64,000 bases of DNA from Sipunculus nudus (taxonomy: Eukaryota; Annelida; Sipuncula; Golfingiida; Sipunculidae): contig CM049306.1 in the NCBI GenBank assembly GCA_026874595.1, positions 107,839,142 to 107,903,141 on the forward strand. Reading direction: 5' to 3'. Below, piece after piece: positions 49,392 through 61,209 of the stretch; within the stretch, counting starts at the first letter, position 1, and every line of letters starts with the position of its first letter. The notes beneath the pieces are model-generated. The model had not been told where the DNA came from. It did no database searches and saw only the letters and a program-made list of their open reading frames with translations. A program made the translations under genes and the position numbers.

Positions 49392-51063
49392 TAGCTCAGC
49401 TGACTGTTAGTCATCTGAGCTATAGTCATGGTCCCTTGTCCATCTGTCTGGCCATCTGGCCATGAACACGGCATAATTTAAAACTCTTGGACCTATGAAT
49501 CCAAAATTTGGCATACAGTTAGATGTCTAAAAAATCTCCTACCATATCCAATATCGAGTCACTATGACATTCATTCCTTTGAGATATTAAGGAAAAACCT
49601 CATTTTTCCATTAAAAACCCATTGTTGCACTTAATTCAAGGCTGCCTGATATAAAAACCACTGATCTGTTTTTGATCATATTTCATAGTCATCTGAGCTA
49701 TAGTCGTGGTCCACTGTCTGACCGTCCGTCTGTCCATCCATAGATGTTGCACGTTTTGAAACCGTAAGACCTAGGAATCCAAAATTCTGCATAATACTAG
49801 ATGTCCTCAAGATCTACTACCAAGCTTAAAACTGGGTCTTTGCAACTTTGTTCCTTTGAGAAATTAAGGAAAAACCTCAATTTTTTATTAAAGACCTATT
49901 TTCACACTTCAGGACTGCCTAATATCAAAACCACTTATCTGGTTTTCCTCATATTTACCATAAATATTCCACTATATAGTTCCTATGTACATGCCAGAAT
50001 TTAGATCTTTATTATATAATTGTATCCGCCAAAACAAAGTTTTGTGGATACTATGTTTTTGACCGGGTTCTGCCGCCACCACATTTGTTTCCGGAGAACT
50101 ACTGTGAGACTATTGGACAGATTTTTCCAAAACTTGCACCAATTATCGGGTCACAAGTGAACTGGTGCCTAACCAATTGGCCTTGACCTCTGACCTTTCC
50201 TCTCTGCCCAGCTTCCGTTTGTTTCCACACATAAACCCACATATCTCGGGAACCGTTTGATCGATCAGGAAAAAAAATTTGTACAAATGTAGGGCTTGGA
50301 TAGCTTTATAACATACACAAAAAATAGTGGCGCCACCTGCAACCATGTTTGCACAGTGTCCATCTGTTCATCTGCCTTGGGTTAAAATCACTCATATCTC
50401 TGCAGTTGTTTGACTAATTCACCTGGAATTCGGCATGCGTATACATCCTGGATAGTTTCTCGTTCAAATAACAGGTGGCACCACCTACAATCATGTTTAC
50501 GTGGCAGACATCCATTCTAATATGTAATACATGTAACTCTATTTCCCCTTAAATTTGCCACTCAATCCATGCGTCACTTAACCCGTCCTACTCTGATTTT
50601 GGCGGATACACAGTCGCTTGTCGACTACCCGTATTCTAGTTTTTAATAAATAGTTAAACTCTTATATCATTTGTGCTAGTGCTACTCTTGGGCATAGGTA
50701 ACCTGTAATTATTGAATAACTGTAAACTCGGACGTTGTTAAAAGCATGATAGTTAACATGACTTATAGTGGACATTTTTTTTTCCATACTTCTGCTGCAA
50801 TGTAGATAAAATTATTAGGCCAAGTCAAAACCTGTGTGACAATAGCACTCTTTTTCCAAATGTAAATAATATAAATGACACCAGCCCTCTTCCCTCTCCA
50901 AGGATTTTATCAAGATCTTTACATATCTTCAGTTAAATGCCATCATCCTTATAAATCAGCATATATTACAACACAAAACTAACATTTGTCTTATCCTTCT
51001 TCCAAATCATATCTTATGATCAAAAATAAAAGCTAAGTGCAATGACCCATGGGTCATTTGTTT
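49392..51063 (+). mobile_element. Helentron-like non-autonomous element, copy 6 (compound)
   Basis: Head AGCTCAGCTGACTGTTAGTC at 49393, a second head lacking its first arm at 49686 (ATAGTCATCTGAGC), and tail AGTGCAATGACCCATGGGTC ending TTTG at about 51063. It is interrupted by a separate small element at 50022-50643. Confidence 0.55.
50022..50643. mobile_element. Small element with GTATCCGCC inverted ends
   Basis: Starts TGTATCCGCCAAAACAAAG, with internal palindrome CCAAAACAAAGTTTTGTGG, and carries GATTTTGGCGGATAC at about 50598-50612, giving a 13-bp sub-terminal inverted pair. The 3' end has a hairpin, GTCGCTTGTCGAC, then TACCCGTATTCTAG before T. A hairpin followed by CTAG fits a Helitron/Helentron-type end. 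It is GC-richer than its host element. The two halves share GTGGCGCCACCTGCAAC-like motifs. Confidence 0.45.
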
Positions 51064-51159
51064 ACATCAAGCCAGTGGTATGCAGTGTTATGTAACTGCT
51101 TCACTCCTGGCCAGCTCATCTGTCTTGATCAGGCTGTCTGGAGTAACTACCACAAAGAG

Positions 51160-51200
<41 letters not shown>

Positions 51201-52340
51201 CCCTATCCTGTTGACATGCCTGTTCAATAAACAAGACAAATCTTAAAATATCACATTTTTTGAGCAACCAGCAGGATTATAAAGAAGATGACTCATAATT
51301 TCAATGCTAAATTCAATTTTTTGTTGAAACTTGACCAATTTTGAATTTAAAAAAAAACTCAGGATTTGAATCCTAACATTCAAATGTGATAAAATATTTG
51401 GATCTAGTGTAAGTGATCATTGACATTTAAGATTAAATAAGAAATAAATACTTTGTAGCACTTCATTCATAGCTCTAATATATTAAGTTGGCAGGGCTTT
51501 GATATGAATAACACTGTAAATCAGAAATATTGGGCAAATATTCGTGGTATTAATTTTTAGCTCATATTGCCATTTATTTAACTATTGAAACCTTTATAAG
51601 ATAAATAAAATTTAATAAAATTCACACATCTTTCGTTTATGAAATGTATTCTTTCATATAACATTTAGGCCCATGTTTGCCTTATTGCATCATTAAACAG
51701 TTTTGTTTATAACACAGTGCAAATGCAATTTATATATACCTAATTGGCTTGTTTAAACATACTTATTAAATTTTGTTCATGCTCATTTAAATTTTTACAG
51801 CAATTTATCTCAGTTGATATATTAATGTTTATTATTAAACTTTGGCTCAAGTCAGTTATCCTGTTTTTATAAAAAAAAAAAAGTTTCATTTTAGCAGGGC
51901 CATTTACTCATAGCTTATCAACTGCTAATATATATATCAAAAACCAAAATTTATTTTGCATTTGGTAATATTTTCCAAAATTCAGCTGAGTGATGTGACC
52001 CATGGTTCCCTTAATTGTTTGTCTATGAACTGTATCCTTTCATATAACACTTAGGCCTATTTATTCCTTGTTGCATCATTTAATGGTTACAAGCCTCAAG
52101 TTTCATTTATTAAACAGTGCATATGCAATTTATACCAAATTTTTACAGCATTTTATCTCAGTTGATAAATTAATGTTTATTATTTTGCTTTGCTCATGTC
52201 CATATTCTATAATTTATAAGGTTTCATCTTAGCAGGGCCTTTTCCTCTTAGTTTAACAAATGCTAATATATATGAAAAAAAACCCCCAAAGAAATAATTT
52301 TCCAAAACTCAGCTGAGAGATGTTTATCTTGACTGTTTCT
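51064..52340 (+). mobile_element. Helentron-like body and two further tails
   Basis: A CT tract at 51163-51199, body sequence, a tail, CAGCTGAGTGATGTGACCCATGG, at 51983-52018, and a second copy of the pre-tail block (TTAGCAGGGCC..) at 52220 with a truncated tail at 52310. Probably overlapping remnants of at least two elements. Confidence 0.45.
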
Positions 52341-52359
52341 TCCTCTACTGACTACAGGT

Positions 52360-53340
52360 GTTGCCGCCTGTATTTTTTTTTTTTTAATGCATTTCTTTTA
52401 TTTTGAAAATAAAAAATGTATTGACACAATCAGGTCAATAATTACAGTAACTTTGGTTTCATCTGGCTGCCCTACAGTAATCACCATGTTTGTCCTTCCA
52501 AAAATTTGTTTCTGGATGGTAACTCCAGTTTGGGTTGACATGGATTTTATACTTTACTTACTTATGTAAGAACTTTATTGAATCTGAGGTCATGAGGAAT
52601 AATAACCCCCCCCCCCCAAATAATAAAAAAAATGTGATACAAAAGCTCCAGTATCTGAACACTAATGCATTGATCACCATGATTCTGTGCATGCATCTTC
52701 ATCATGGAGTGTTTCAACTGTTTATTTAAAGATGCAGTCATCTGTCAACAGGGCACAAATCATAACTACTTGAACTAGAATATTTTACTTGACATCTTGG
52801 GAAGTCCATGAAAAGTCTCCTTTGAAACCTGAAACTAGGTCACTGTTGTCCATATCCTATGAGCTATGCCCAGGTCAGAAGCACCCCCAGAATATTAAAA
52901 ATTTGATACAAAAGCACCAGTATCTGAACAACTAATGCCTTGATCACCATGATTCTTTGCATGCATATTGAACATGGAGTGTTTCATCATTTCCTGCAGG
53001 CTGGTGGCGCCACTTGTATTTTTTTTCTAATTTTAACACATTTTTTCTCTATTTTGACACCTTTAAATACGTGGTCATCCGTTAACAGGGCACAAATCGT
53101 AACCGTTGGTCCTAGAATCTTCTTACTTGACATCCAGGGAGGTTGATGAAAAACTCTCCTTGCAAACTAGAAATTAGGTCTCAGTTACATATATTCTCCT
53201 TGCTTTGGGGCTTATAAGCTCACCCCAGAATAATTGAAAATTTGATACCAAAGCAGGGCACAATTCATAACCATTGGACATAGAATCTTCTTACTTGACA
53301 TTCTGAGGGTTTCTCAAAAGTTCTCCTGAGAAAGCCGTGG
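52360..53340. repeat. Imperfect tandem duplication, about 0.3-kb units
   Basis: CCAGTATCTGAACA.. TGATCACCATGATTCT.. GCATGCAT occurs at 52650 and 52917, and GGGCACAAATCRTAACC.. ACTTGACAT at 52751, 53087 and (variant) 53258. A C run lies at 52608-52617. The same GGGCACTAATTGTAATC motif appears at 55713. No gene. Confidence 0.6.
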
Positions 53341-54324
53341 CTCAGCTATGCACAGAGTTCAACGCACTATGTTCTTGTTGACACCTTTGATCGCGCCCAG
53401 TCCACTGTTTTTAGGCAAATGGTCTCGGGGCAGGGGGAACATGTAATACAATTATTTTAAAGGGAGGAAGCTATTTTTCATGTAAATTCAACATGCTTTA
53501 AAGGTGATTTGGCACCCTTAACACTGAACGAAACCATTTTAATAGTCATAATTCACAATCATGAGGCAGACACATTAATACATAAATATACATAAATCTC
53601 ACAGAAAAATAGTTATAACTACATTGAAGCACTGTCACAGATATTATATTCAAGCACTTGCAAATTTCTAGAACTTACAGAATTGTTAAAAATTTACTTT
53701 AAAATATTTTAATACATAAGAGCATCACTTTTCACTAAAGACCTAAAGAATCATGATAGCACACCCTTTAATAAATAAGTATGTATCTTGTGCATATAAT
53801 TATTCAGCTGATAAACATTGGCTCGTAAAAAATCAATACTATATGAAATTGATAAGCTAAGTACATTTGTAAAGTGTAAACCTAAAATTATTATACAGTA
53901 AAACACTATGTACTATATTCTAGCACTTTTGAAATCAGGGATATAGGATGAAAACTTCTAAAATTGCGATAAATATAGTTTAAAAGAAATAAAGAACAAC
54001 ATTGTTGTTTGAATTAACACAGCACTTTGCGATGACTATTATTATAAATTCATTTATACAGTGTCAGCTTACACACATAATCAGTTAATATCATTGAGAC
54101 AACTCATAATTAGAATATATTTGTTGCATCATTGCAAAGTACTAACTTAAACATTAACTACCTCGCTTTCATTTTCATAATTCAGACACAAACATACAAA
54201 AATACAACTACAAAACACTATAGTTTTACTATTAATACTTCATCTGATGCCATATCAACATAAACTCCCTATAATCCATTATGGTCCTGCCTGTATCATA
54301 ATCTCCTCCTTCTTACCTAAGAAA
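53341..54324. other. AT-rich stretch, no gene seen
   Basis: No sustained frame and no recognised element. Confidence 0.6.
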
Positions 54325-54530
54325 CAGGGGCAGATCCAGGATTTAGGAAAAGGAGGGGTCCAACACAAGAGGACAAATGACAAAAGCTAAAAAAAAGGTC
54401 CCCAGGTTCGGAAAAGGGGGGTCCAGGCCGCAAAAATAGGTCGGAAACCCTTAAAAAAAGGTTGCGATGGCTGAAAAAGGGAGGGGGGGGGTCCGGGCCC
54501 CCCTGGACCCTCCCCATTGATCCGCTCCTG
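54325..54530. mobile_element. hAT-type MITE, about 206 bp
   Basis: Ends CAGGGGCAGATCCAGGA and, inverted, CAGGAGCGGATCAATGG, with GGGGGGTCC blocks inside the left and GGACCCTCCCC inside the right. CAGGGGCGGATCCAGG is a familiar non-autonomous hAT terminus. The flanking 8-bp duplication is not clean. No coding capacity. Confidence 0.65.
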
Positions 54531-56137
54531 GGAAATAAAGCTGACTGAGGACATTATAGATCCAAATTAAGTCTCTATACCGAACATACCTAAATAATTT
54601 AGGTCTCATTGTAGTCTACCTATACCATGCATATTGGGTTGACATTAATTTAAAAATGCAACCACTTGTCGTAAACATGATCCAAGTCATTTCAAGCATT
54701 GTGCACAGTATTTCCTCTTTCCAAAAGTTGTCACTGTTTGGCATGATTTGTGGGACCAGTTTGTGCAATCATAATTGTCCCATGTAGTCATGTTTTTCTA
54801 CACTATCTAGATACCCACACTGTTTCTTTTAGGAACACATTTTATTTCCCTTGCTCTAAACAATAAACTCTGTGACTCCTGAGCATGTCTTGATCAAAAA
54901 TATTTTCCCCCATTTGTATTCCGTAAAACTTTATGAAGCAAAATTGACAAGCTTTTCTCCCCGTCCCTTTCAACCCCCCACCCCAAACCAAAAAAAGTAG
55001 TTCGGCAGTGATTAATGGCTCCCCACTGGGATCATTATCACACTGCTGATCAGGTCTGTATCAACTGATTACCTCAATGATGGCCTGTTAAGTAGCAGTA
55101 GGGTGGGAGGACTCCAGAATTTTGTCCAAGATTTTTAATGGGGATGTAGCGTCATGCTAATATCAGGTCACTGTGAAGAGTTGCGGAGCATGTTTGAGCA
55201 CCCAGAAATAATGCAAATTACACACAAATTGCCGGATTCCTCATAAATGGCTGGATGGATTTTCATCAAATTTGGTGTGCTAATGAGTCTTGATGAACTT
55301 ATGCTAATATGCATGAATGATGATACCACCTATATTATCTTAATTTGTTGCCTGTGCATGGACATATTGTCAGCATGTCACCATGCTGAGTGTCATGAAC
55401 CATGAGCGTCATTTGTTTTGTAAAAAAACACAAATGGAAAAAGCAGTTGAAGTTTCAGCGTATATTATATAGTACTTAATGGTTAATCAATGGGTTTTAA
55501 CCTCGGACATTCTTTTTTTCAGACCTGGGTAGAGATTGACCATATCAATTTTTTTTAAATTATCATTTTGCCCATTTCACACTTTTTGGACAGAATAGTA
55601 TTAACTCATTTATTGAAATTACTAATCCATTAATTACAAGTTGAGATCCATGCGTTTAAATTTCTGTTACAAATTTTCATTCACTCAACCTGTGGAATTT
55701 GGATGTATTGCAGGGCACTAATTGTAATCATTGGATCACCACATGGGTGATAAGGTCACTATGGCCTTTTTGGCTTATTTTACAGAATTTGTAGAGCTCC
55801 TCAAGACAACCAGTACGAAAAATATTGTAGCCAGTACCAATATATCAGTCAGCTGGAATGATGCCTGGGTGACTTCTTTCAGTGTAGAAACACCTATAGT
55901 TGTTTGCTGTATGTTGTTATGCATGAATAAAGGGGAAGGGGGTCCTGTAAGACAGTTTGCAGGAATGCTATGTTTTCCTGCCATTAAATAAGTATTGGAC
56001 TATAAATATATATTAATAAATATATATAAAAATAGGATTTTTATTGTTCCTAATACTTAAAGAGTACGAGCAACTTTAACAATGCTCTTATGAAATTACT
56101 GAATACAAAATAGATGAAGTCGATTTAAAGTAATTGA

Positions 56138-56140
<3 letters not shown>
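54531..56140. other. Old repeat remnants, no gene seen
   Basis: At 55090-55425 a decayed element ends with CATGCTGAGTGTCATGAACCA, a distant version of the Helentron-like tail. The open frame at 55731-55991 has no support beyond length. Confidence 0.45.

Positions 56141-56141
<1 letters not shown>

Positions 56142-56231
<90 letters not shown>
56142..56231. repeat. (TA)n microsatellite
   Basis: About 88 bases of TA with one T interruption. Confidence 0.97.
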
Positions 56232-56233
<2 letters not shown>

Positions 56234-56985
56234 CAATTAACTTACTTTTCTTTTACAGGCCGTGTAAAACCTGAAAGAAGAAAGGCTGAGAGGGACCAAG
56301 AGTGGTATCACACAGAAATACTTGAACTCTGAGAGTACTACAAGTACTCTGACTCTGTTGTAAAATAAATAAATAATTTTAATGTCTTTTAGTATTTTGT
56401 TGAATACATGAAGAGAACGTTTGGTTGGTACCTTTCTGTTGGTAAATGGATTTGACAAATGGATGATCTCCTATTTTTTGCTGGAAAACAATAGATATGA
56501 CTGGAAACCACTGTCATGGTCAGATTTATGATTAAAGCTATGCACATGCACTCATCAATTTTAACACTTCATTGAAAATGTCTGAAATGGAAAATACACC
56601 TGCGGTCTAATCAGAAGCTGAAGTATTGCCAGTTATATGAAAGCCTACTCTGTGCTGTATAAATAAAGTACAATGTACTTTCTTTTAAAATGTATTAATG
56701 TATGTGGATTAATCATGCCGGTTCACACGGTCAGTGACAGATCATAAGAATTGTCAACATGTTGATAACTTGTTGAATCATCAAGATATTGGTTAAAATA
56801 CTCGAAACTGTTTAACAGAATTAATGTTAACTTGATATAGACAATTTTTCAATGGACTTACTCCAAGTGAACAAATATTAGGATATATCGAGTATACAGG
56901 CATTGAGCACTTTCCCCTTTTCCGGTATTTTTGTACCTTAGCAATACATTTTTTATGTTTTAAGAATATCGTTAATATGTTATCA
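56232..56985. other. Unannotated stretch before the right array
   Basis: No gene or element recognised. Sequence grades into ACGT-rich DNA near 56990. Confidence 0.5.
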
Positions 56986-56989
56986 TTAT

Positions 56990-59268
56990 ACTTAGGAGCA
57001 AACATTGATGGGATGTATTCCCAACGTAACTGCAACAACATTGTGAAACGTTGTAGATTCATGAGAAAATCGTCGACAAAGAAGGTGTTATCTTACGTTA
57101 AATATTCCGTAGATTAAACCACATTTATGTGACCAAAGAACGTTATCAAAAATGTTGCTAACACTTTATTAAACTAAGAGCAAATATGTATGAGACATTC
57201 CCAGCGTATCTACAAAGAAAAAGTGAAACTTTTCATACAAGAAATAAAAACTATGAAAAACGTTAGGGTTTACGATCAAAGTCCGTACATAAAACCATAC
57301 ATTAGTATGTGCTAAGAACGTTCTAACAGAAACGTTTCTAACATGTTATCATTATACCTAAGAACAAACGTCGGTGAGACGTATTCCAAACATAACTACA
57401 ATGATTTAATGAAACATTGCAGGCACGTAATAAAAACAATGACAAAGGACGTTTGGTTTTACATTCAAAGTCCGTACAAAAAAAAACATACATTTGTATG
57501 TGCTAAGAACGTTTTAACAGAAACGTTGCTTACATGTTATCATTATAACTAAGAGCAAACGTTGGTTAGACGTATTCCCAACATTACTGCAACGATTATA
57601 TGAAACATTGCGGACACGTTATAAAAACGCAACAAAGAACGTTTGGCTTCGCGTTCAAAGTCCGTACATAAAACCATACATTTTTGCGTGCACAGAACGT
57701 TTTAACGGAAATGTTTCCTACACGTTAGCATTATACAAAGACCAAACGTTAATGACACGTATTCTTAACGTAACTAAAACGACCTGATGAAACGTTGCAA
57801 AAACGTAATAAAAACAACGACAACAAACGTTTTATTTTATGTTCAAAGTCCGTACACAAAATCATACATTTTTGCGTGCACAAAACGTTTTAACAGAAAT
57901 CTTGCTTACACGTTAGCATTATACTAACAGCAAACGTTTATGAGACGTTTTCCTAACATTACTACAACGACTTGATGAACGTCGCAAACACGTAATAAAA
58001 ACGACAACGAACGTTTGATTTTACGTTCACAGTCCGTACATAAAACCATACATTTTTGCGTGCACAGAACGTTTTAACATAAATGTTGCTTACACATTAG
58101 CATTATACTTATAGCAAACGTTTATAAGGCGTATTCTTAACATAATTACAACGACTTGATGACCGTTGCAAACACGTACTGAAAACAACGACAACGAACG
58201 TTTGATTTTATGTACAAAGTCCGTACACAAAACCATACATTTTTGCGTGCACAGAACGTTTTAACAGAAATGTCGCTTACACGTTAGCATTATACTAATA
58301 GCGAACGTTTATCAGACGTTTTCCTAACATTACTACAACGACTTGATGACCGTTGCAAACACGTTATAAAAACTACGACAACGAACGTTTGATTTTACGT
58401 TCACAGACCGTACATAAAACCATACATTTTTGCGTGCACAGAACGTTTTAACAGAAATGTTGCTTACACATTAGCATTGTACTAGGAGCAAACGTTTATG
58501 AGACGTTTTCCTAACATTACTACAACAACTTGATGACCGTTGCAAACACGTTATAAAAACTACGACAATGAACGTTTGATTTTACGTTCACAGTCCGTAC
58601 ATAAAACCATACATTTTTGCGTGCACAGAACGTTTTAACAGAAATATTGCTAACACATTAGCATTATACTTATAGCAAACGTTTATAAGGCGTATTCTTA
58701 ACATAATTACAACGACTTGATGACCGTTGCAAACACGTTTTAAAAACTACGACAATGAACGTTTGATTTTATGTTCAAAGTCCGTACACAAAACCATACA
58801 TTTTTGCGTGCACAGAACGTTTTAACAGAAATGTTGCTTACACGTTAGCATTATACTAATGGCGAACGTTTATCAGACGTTTTCCTAACATTACTACAAC
58901 GACTTGATGACCGTTGCAAACACGTTATAAAAACTACGACAACGAACGTTTGATTTTACGTTCATAAACCGTACATAAAACCATACATTTTTGCTTGCAC
59001 AGAACGTTTTAACAGAAATGTTGCTTACACGTTAGCATTGTACTAGGAGCAAACGTTTATTAGACGTATTCTTAACATAACTACAACGACTTGATAAAAC
59101 GTTGCAAACACGTAATAAAAACAACGGCAACGAACGTCTGATTTTACGTTCACAGTCCGTACATAAAACCATACATTTTTGCGTGCACAGAACGTTTAAA
59201 AATAATGTTATCCAAACCTAACTAAAATGTTGTGAGGACGTTTTTAGAACGCATTATTGTTTGCAGGG
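56990..59268. repeat. Right AACGTT-rich tandem array, 187-bp unit, about 12 copies
   Basis: TTTTTGCGTGCACAGAACG starts at 57681, 57869, 58053, 58240, 58427, 58614, 58801, 58988 and 59176, spacing 184-188. Earlier units are more diverged. Each unit holds many AACGTT/ACGTTT steps. The unit is not that of the left array (315 bp). The array runs to within about 75 bases of the right terminus of the 56-kb insertion. Confidence 0.95.
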
Positions 59269-59270
59269 AA
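59269..59270. repeat. AA target-site duplication, right copy
   Basis: Follows TGTTTGCAGGG directly and pairs with 3034-3035. Confidence 0.75.
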
Positions 59271-59892
59271 GTCAGTGGGTGGAGAGCAGAATCCACAGGA
59301 TTCGAAGGACCGTGCGGACGAACAGTTATGGGATACCACAATCGCTTGAATAGAAAGGGACGAAGTGGTTTGTATAAAATCTGGATAAAATATTGAAAAT
59401 AATGATATGTATAATTTTTTGCTTATGATTGATACCATAATATTTCAACCGGCACAGAATTTTGCCATTCAACTTATAAAAAGTATCTAAAATAGAAATG
59501 TAACCATTACTAATTTAAAAGAATTAAGCTACAATTACAAATAATAATAATCTCTTTATTCATGTACACAAATAAATTAGGATCACACCGAGTTCTTGTC
59601 ATCTCCTTGTATTTAGTAATGCACTCAAACTCACGTTCATGTTCTTTACACAGGGAATCTGACGCTCTACCAGCTGGTAAAGCTTACACAAGGAAGCCAA
59701 GAATGTAACCATGGCCACCCAATCGGTATCGAGAGAACAGGTCTCTCGGTCCACCGGACATCGCAGTCGAGATGTCACCAACAGGTTATTGCACTATGGA
59801 AAGAGTACGAGGACGGGGACAGAAGCGCCACCTCTCTGCTGGCAACAGGGAGCAGACTAGTCTGCCCCAATCCAAGTCGGCAACCACAGTAA
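59271..59892 (+). pseudogene. MULE transposase gene, 3' half, broken
   Basis: Continues the gene interrupted at 3035. The first segment, 59271-59367, reads SQWVESRIHRIRRTVRTN in frame with YMI. It then shifts frame, consistent with loss of about five bases, to GYHNRLNRKGRSG, the conserved block that normally follows VRTNNDVE. Donor GTTTGT at 59368. Acceptor TTACACAG ends at 59653, and the final exon 59654-59892 joins in phase: NLTLYQLVKLTQ, then QQVIALWKEYEDGDRSATSL, SRLVCPNPS, stop TAA. Spacing and order match the C-terminal helical region of MULE transposases. The frameshift and missing acidic residue make it non-functional. The family match is from memory of motifs. Confidence 0.88.
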
Positions 59893-60572
59893 CAAGAACA
59901 GCAAGAAGCAGGTCAAGACTGCCAGTAATAGGCCTACAAACCAAGACTATTGAGGCACAGCATTCTTAACGTGCGTTTGCATTATTCGTGTATATAGACT
60001 GTGACATTTTTTCGGAGTGCTTTCTATTCTCTGATGTTTATCCCATAGGTGCTTCTTTTTTCTGTAATTTTCCTAAGGAGCTTAATCTTTTTATTATGAG
60101 TTCTTATTTATATACTCTTTTTTAGAATAATTTTTGTAACAAATATTTTATCAATATTTTTTCTGTAGATACGTTATGGATTCTTCAGGAGAATCCCTGA
60201 TTTTCTAGAGTTTCCTTTTTATTTTTTTTAGCAAGATGTTACTAGTTTTATCCTTTTTATATATAAGACAGAGTTGTATACTTTTCAGGATAGAAAGTTT
60301 TCTCTTGTGAATTCTGTATAGATTATTACGATTTATAGTTAGATTTTTACAGTATATTTTGATTTCGTTTGAATTAGAATAAAACATAACATGTGATTTC
60401 TTTAATTATCATATATGTAAATAAATGTGTATTAAAAAGGTGTATATAGTTTATTAATTTGTTTGAGGTTGCTTGCATAGATGTTTTGTTTGAAGGTGTT
60501 TTGTCTAAATGAGTGTAGTGGTATGTGTGCGCTTGAGTTCTTCAAATGATTAAATTAACATTAAAGGTTTAT
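59893..60572. other. AT-rich stretch downstream of the MULE gene
   Basis: No gene seen. It presumably includes the MULE 3' end. AATAAA-like signals are frequent and not diagnostic. Confidence 0.5.
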
Positions 60573-60627
60573 GTAGCCGTGTAGCGGCTGATATGTAGCC
60601 GTGTAGCGGCTGATATGTAGCCGTGTG
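60573..60627. repeat. 22-bp tandem repeat (GTAGCCGTGTAGCGGCTGATAT), 2.4 copies
   Basis: Each unit contains the imperfect palindrome AGCCGTGTAGCGGCT. A GC-rich patch with further GTAGCC motifs continues to 60706, where the LINE begins. Confidence 0.9.
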
Positions 60628-60706
60628 TGTTGTAATTAGGTAGCCAAGAAGAACGGCGGCTTGTAATGAGGTAGCCGAAATGGTGCCCCGCCGGGCGCTG
60701 GCGGCC

Positions 60707-61209
60707 GTTTTATTTATTTATTTATCAAACATCTTCCAGGGTAGCCTTTATCAAAATAAAATTTTGTTTACAGAAGGGCCCTGTAATACATAGATAAATC
60801 ACAATAAAATATGATATTCAATAAGTCCATAAACCAAAATGACATCATACAATCACAGAATTTCAAGCGGAAACCCGGTGACGTAAACACTGCTAAAGTT
60901 GACGTACAAATATAGGTGGTCGAGTTTCGTTATGAAAAGCATGCAACAGAATGGCAAAATACATAAAACGAAGTTAAAATACAAATTAAGCACTGTAGTG
61001 TACAATATAAATGAAATGTATATGTAAAAGTCTACATAAGATGCGCATAAGTACGGTAATGAAAAATTAGATGACGCTCAAATATTAGTATTATTTAGCT
61101 ATACAATCAGAAAATGAAAGGTAATTATTCTACCTTGGTATTCTATGCAGGGAAATATGAGCGCGTTAGCCTTTTAAAGCTCTTTAGATTGTTGAAATTT
61201 TTTAGTTTT
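60707..61209 (-). other. LINE 3' untranslated region and tandem tail
   Basis: Non-coding sequence between the C-terminus of ORF2 and the TAAA-repeat tail. The complement of 60707-60726 is the tail. No other feature. Confidence 0.7.

Larger units (their letters stand above)
3036..59268. mobile_element. 56-kb insertion with CCCT..AGGG termini and AACGTT arrays
   Basis: Ends are perfect 11-bp inverted repeats, CCCTGCAAACA and TGTTTGCAGGG. About 50 bases inside the left end TAACATTATTTAGAAACGT is matched, inverted, by TAACATTATTTTTAAACGT about 57 bases inside the right end. AA is duplicated outside. The MULE gene reads in frame across the empty site, so insertion is far better supported than an ancient intron. 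Both ends carry AACGTT-rich tandem arrays. No transposase could be recognised inside. Most of the interior consists of later nested elements, so the original element was smaller. Superfamily not assigned. Alternative: two smaller related elements flanking a captured segment and moving as a composite. Confidence 0.8.

Noticed and set aside
55731-55991. 86-codon frame opposite a 69-codon minus frame
   Set aside because: No recognised motif. It lies in decayed repeat sequence with the GGGCACTAATTGTAATC motif.
3051-59267. Ordinary giant MULE intron using GTACGT (3049) and TTTGCAG
   Set aside because: That splice puts the downstream exon out of frame (EVSGWRAES). Removing the insert at CCCTGC with one AA gives the in-frame family motif QWVESR..VRTN, and the ends are inverted repeats.
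59772-59969. 65-codon frame RVRGRGQKRHLSAG.. on the + strand
   Set aside because: Out-of-frame shadow of the MULE last exon (ALWKEYEDGDRSATSL).
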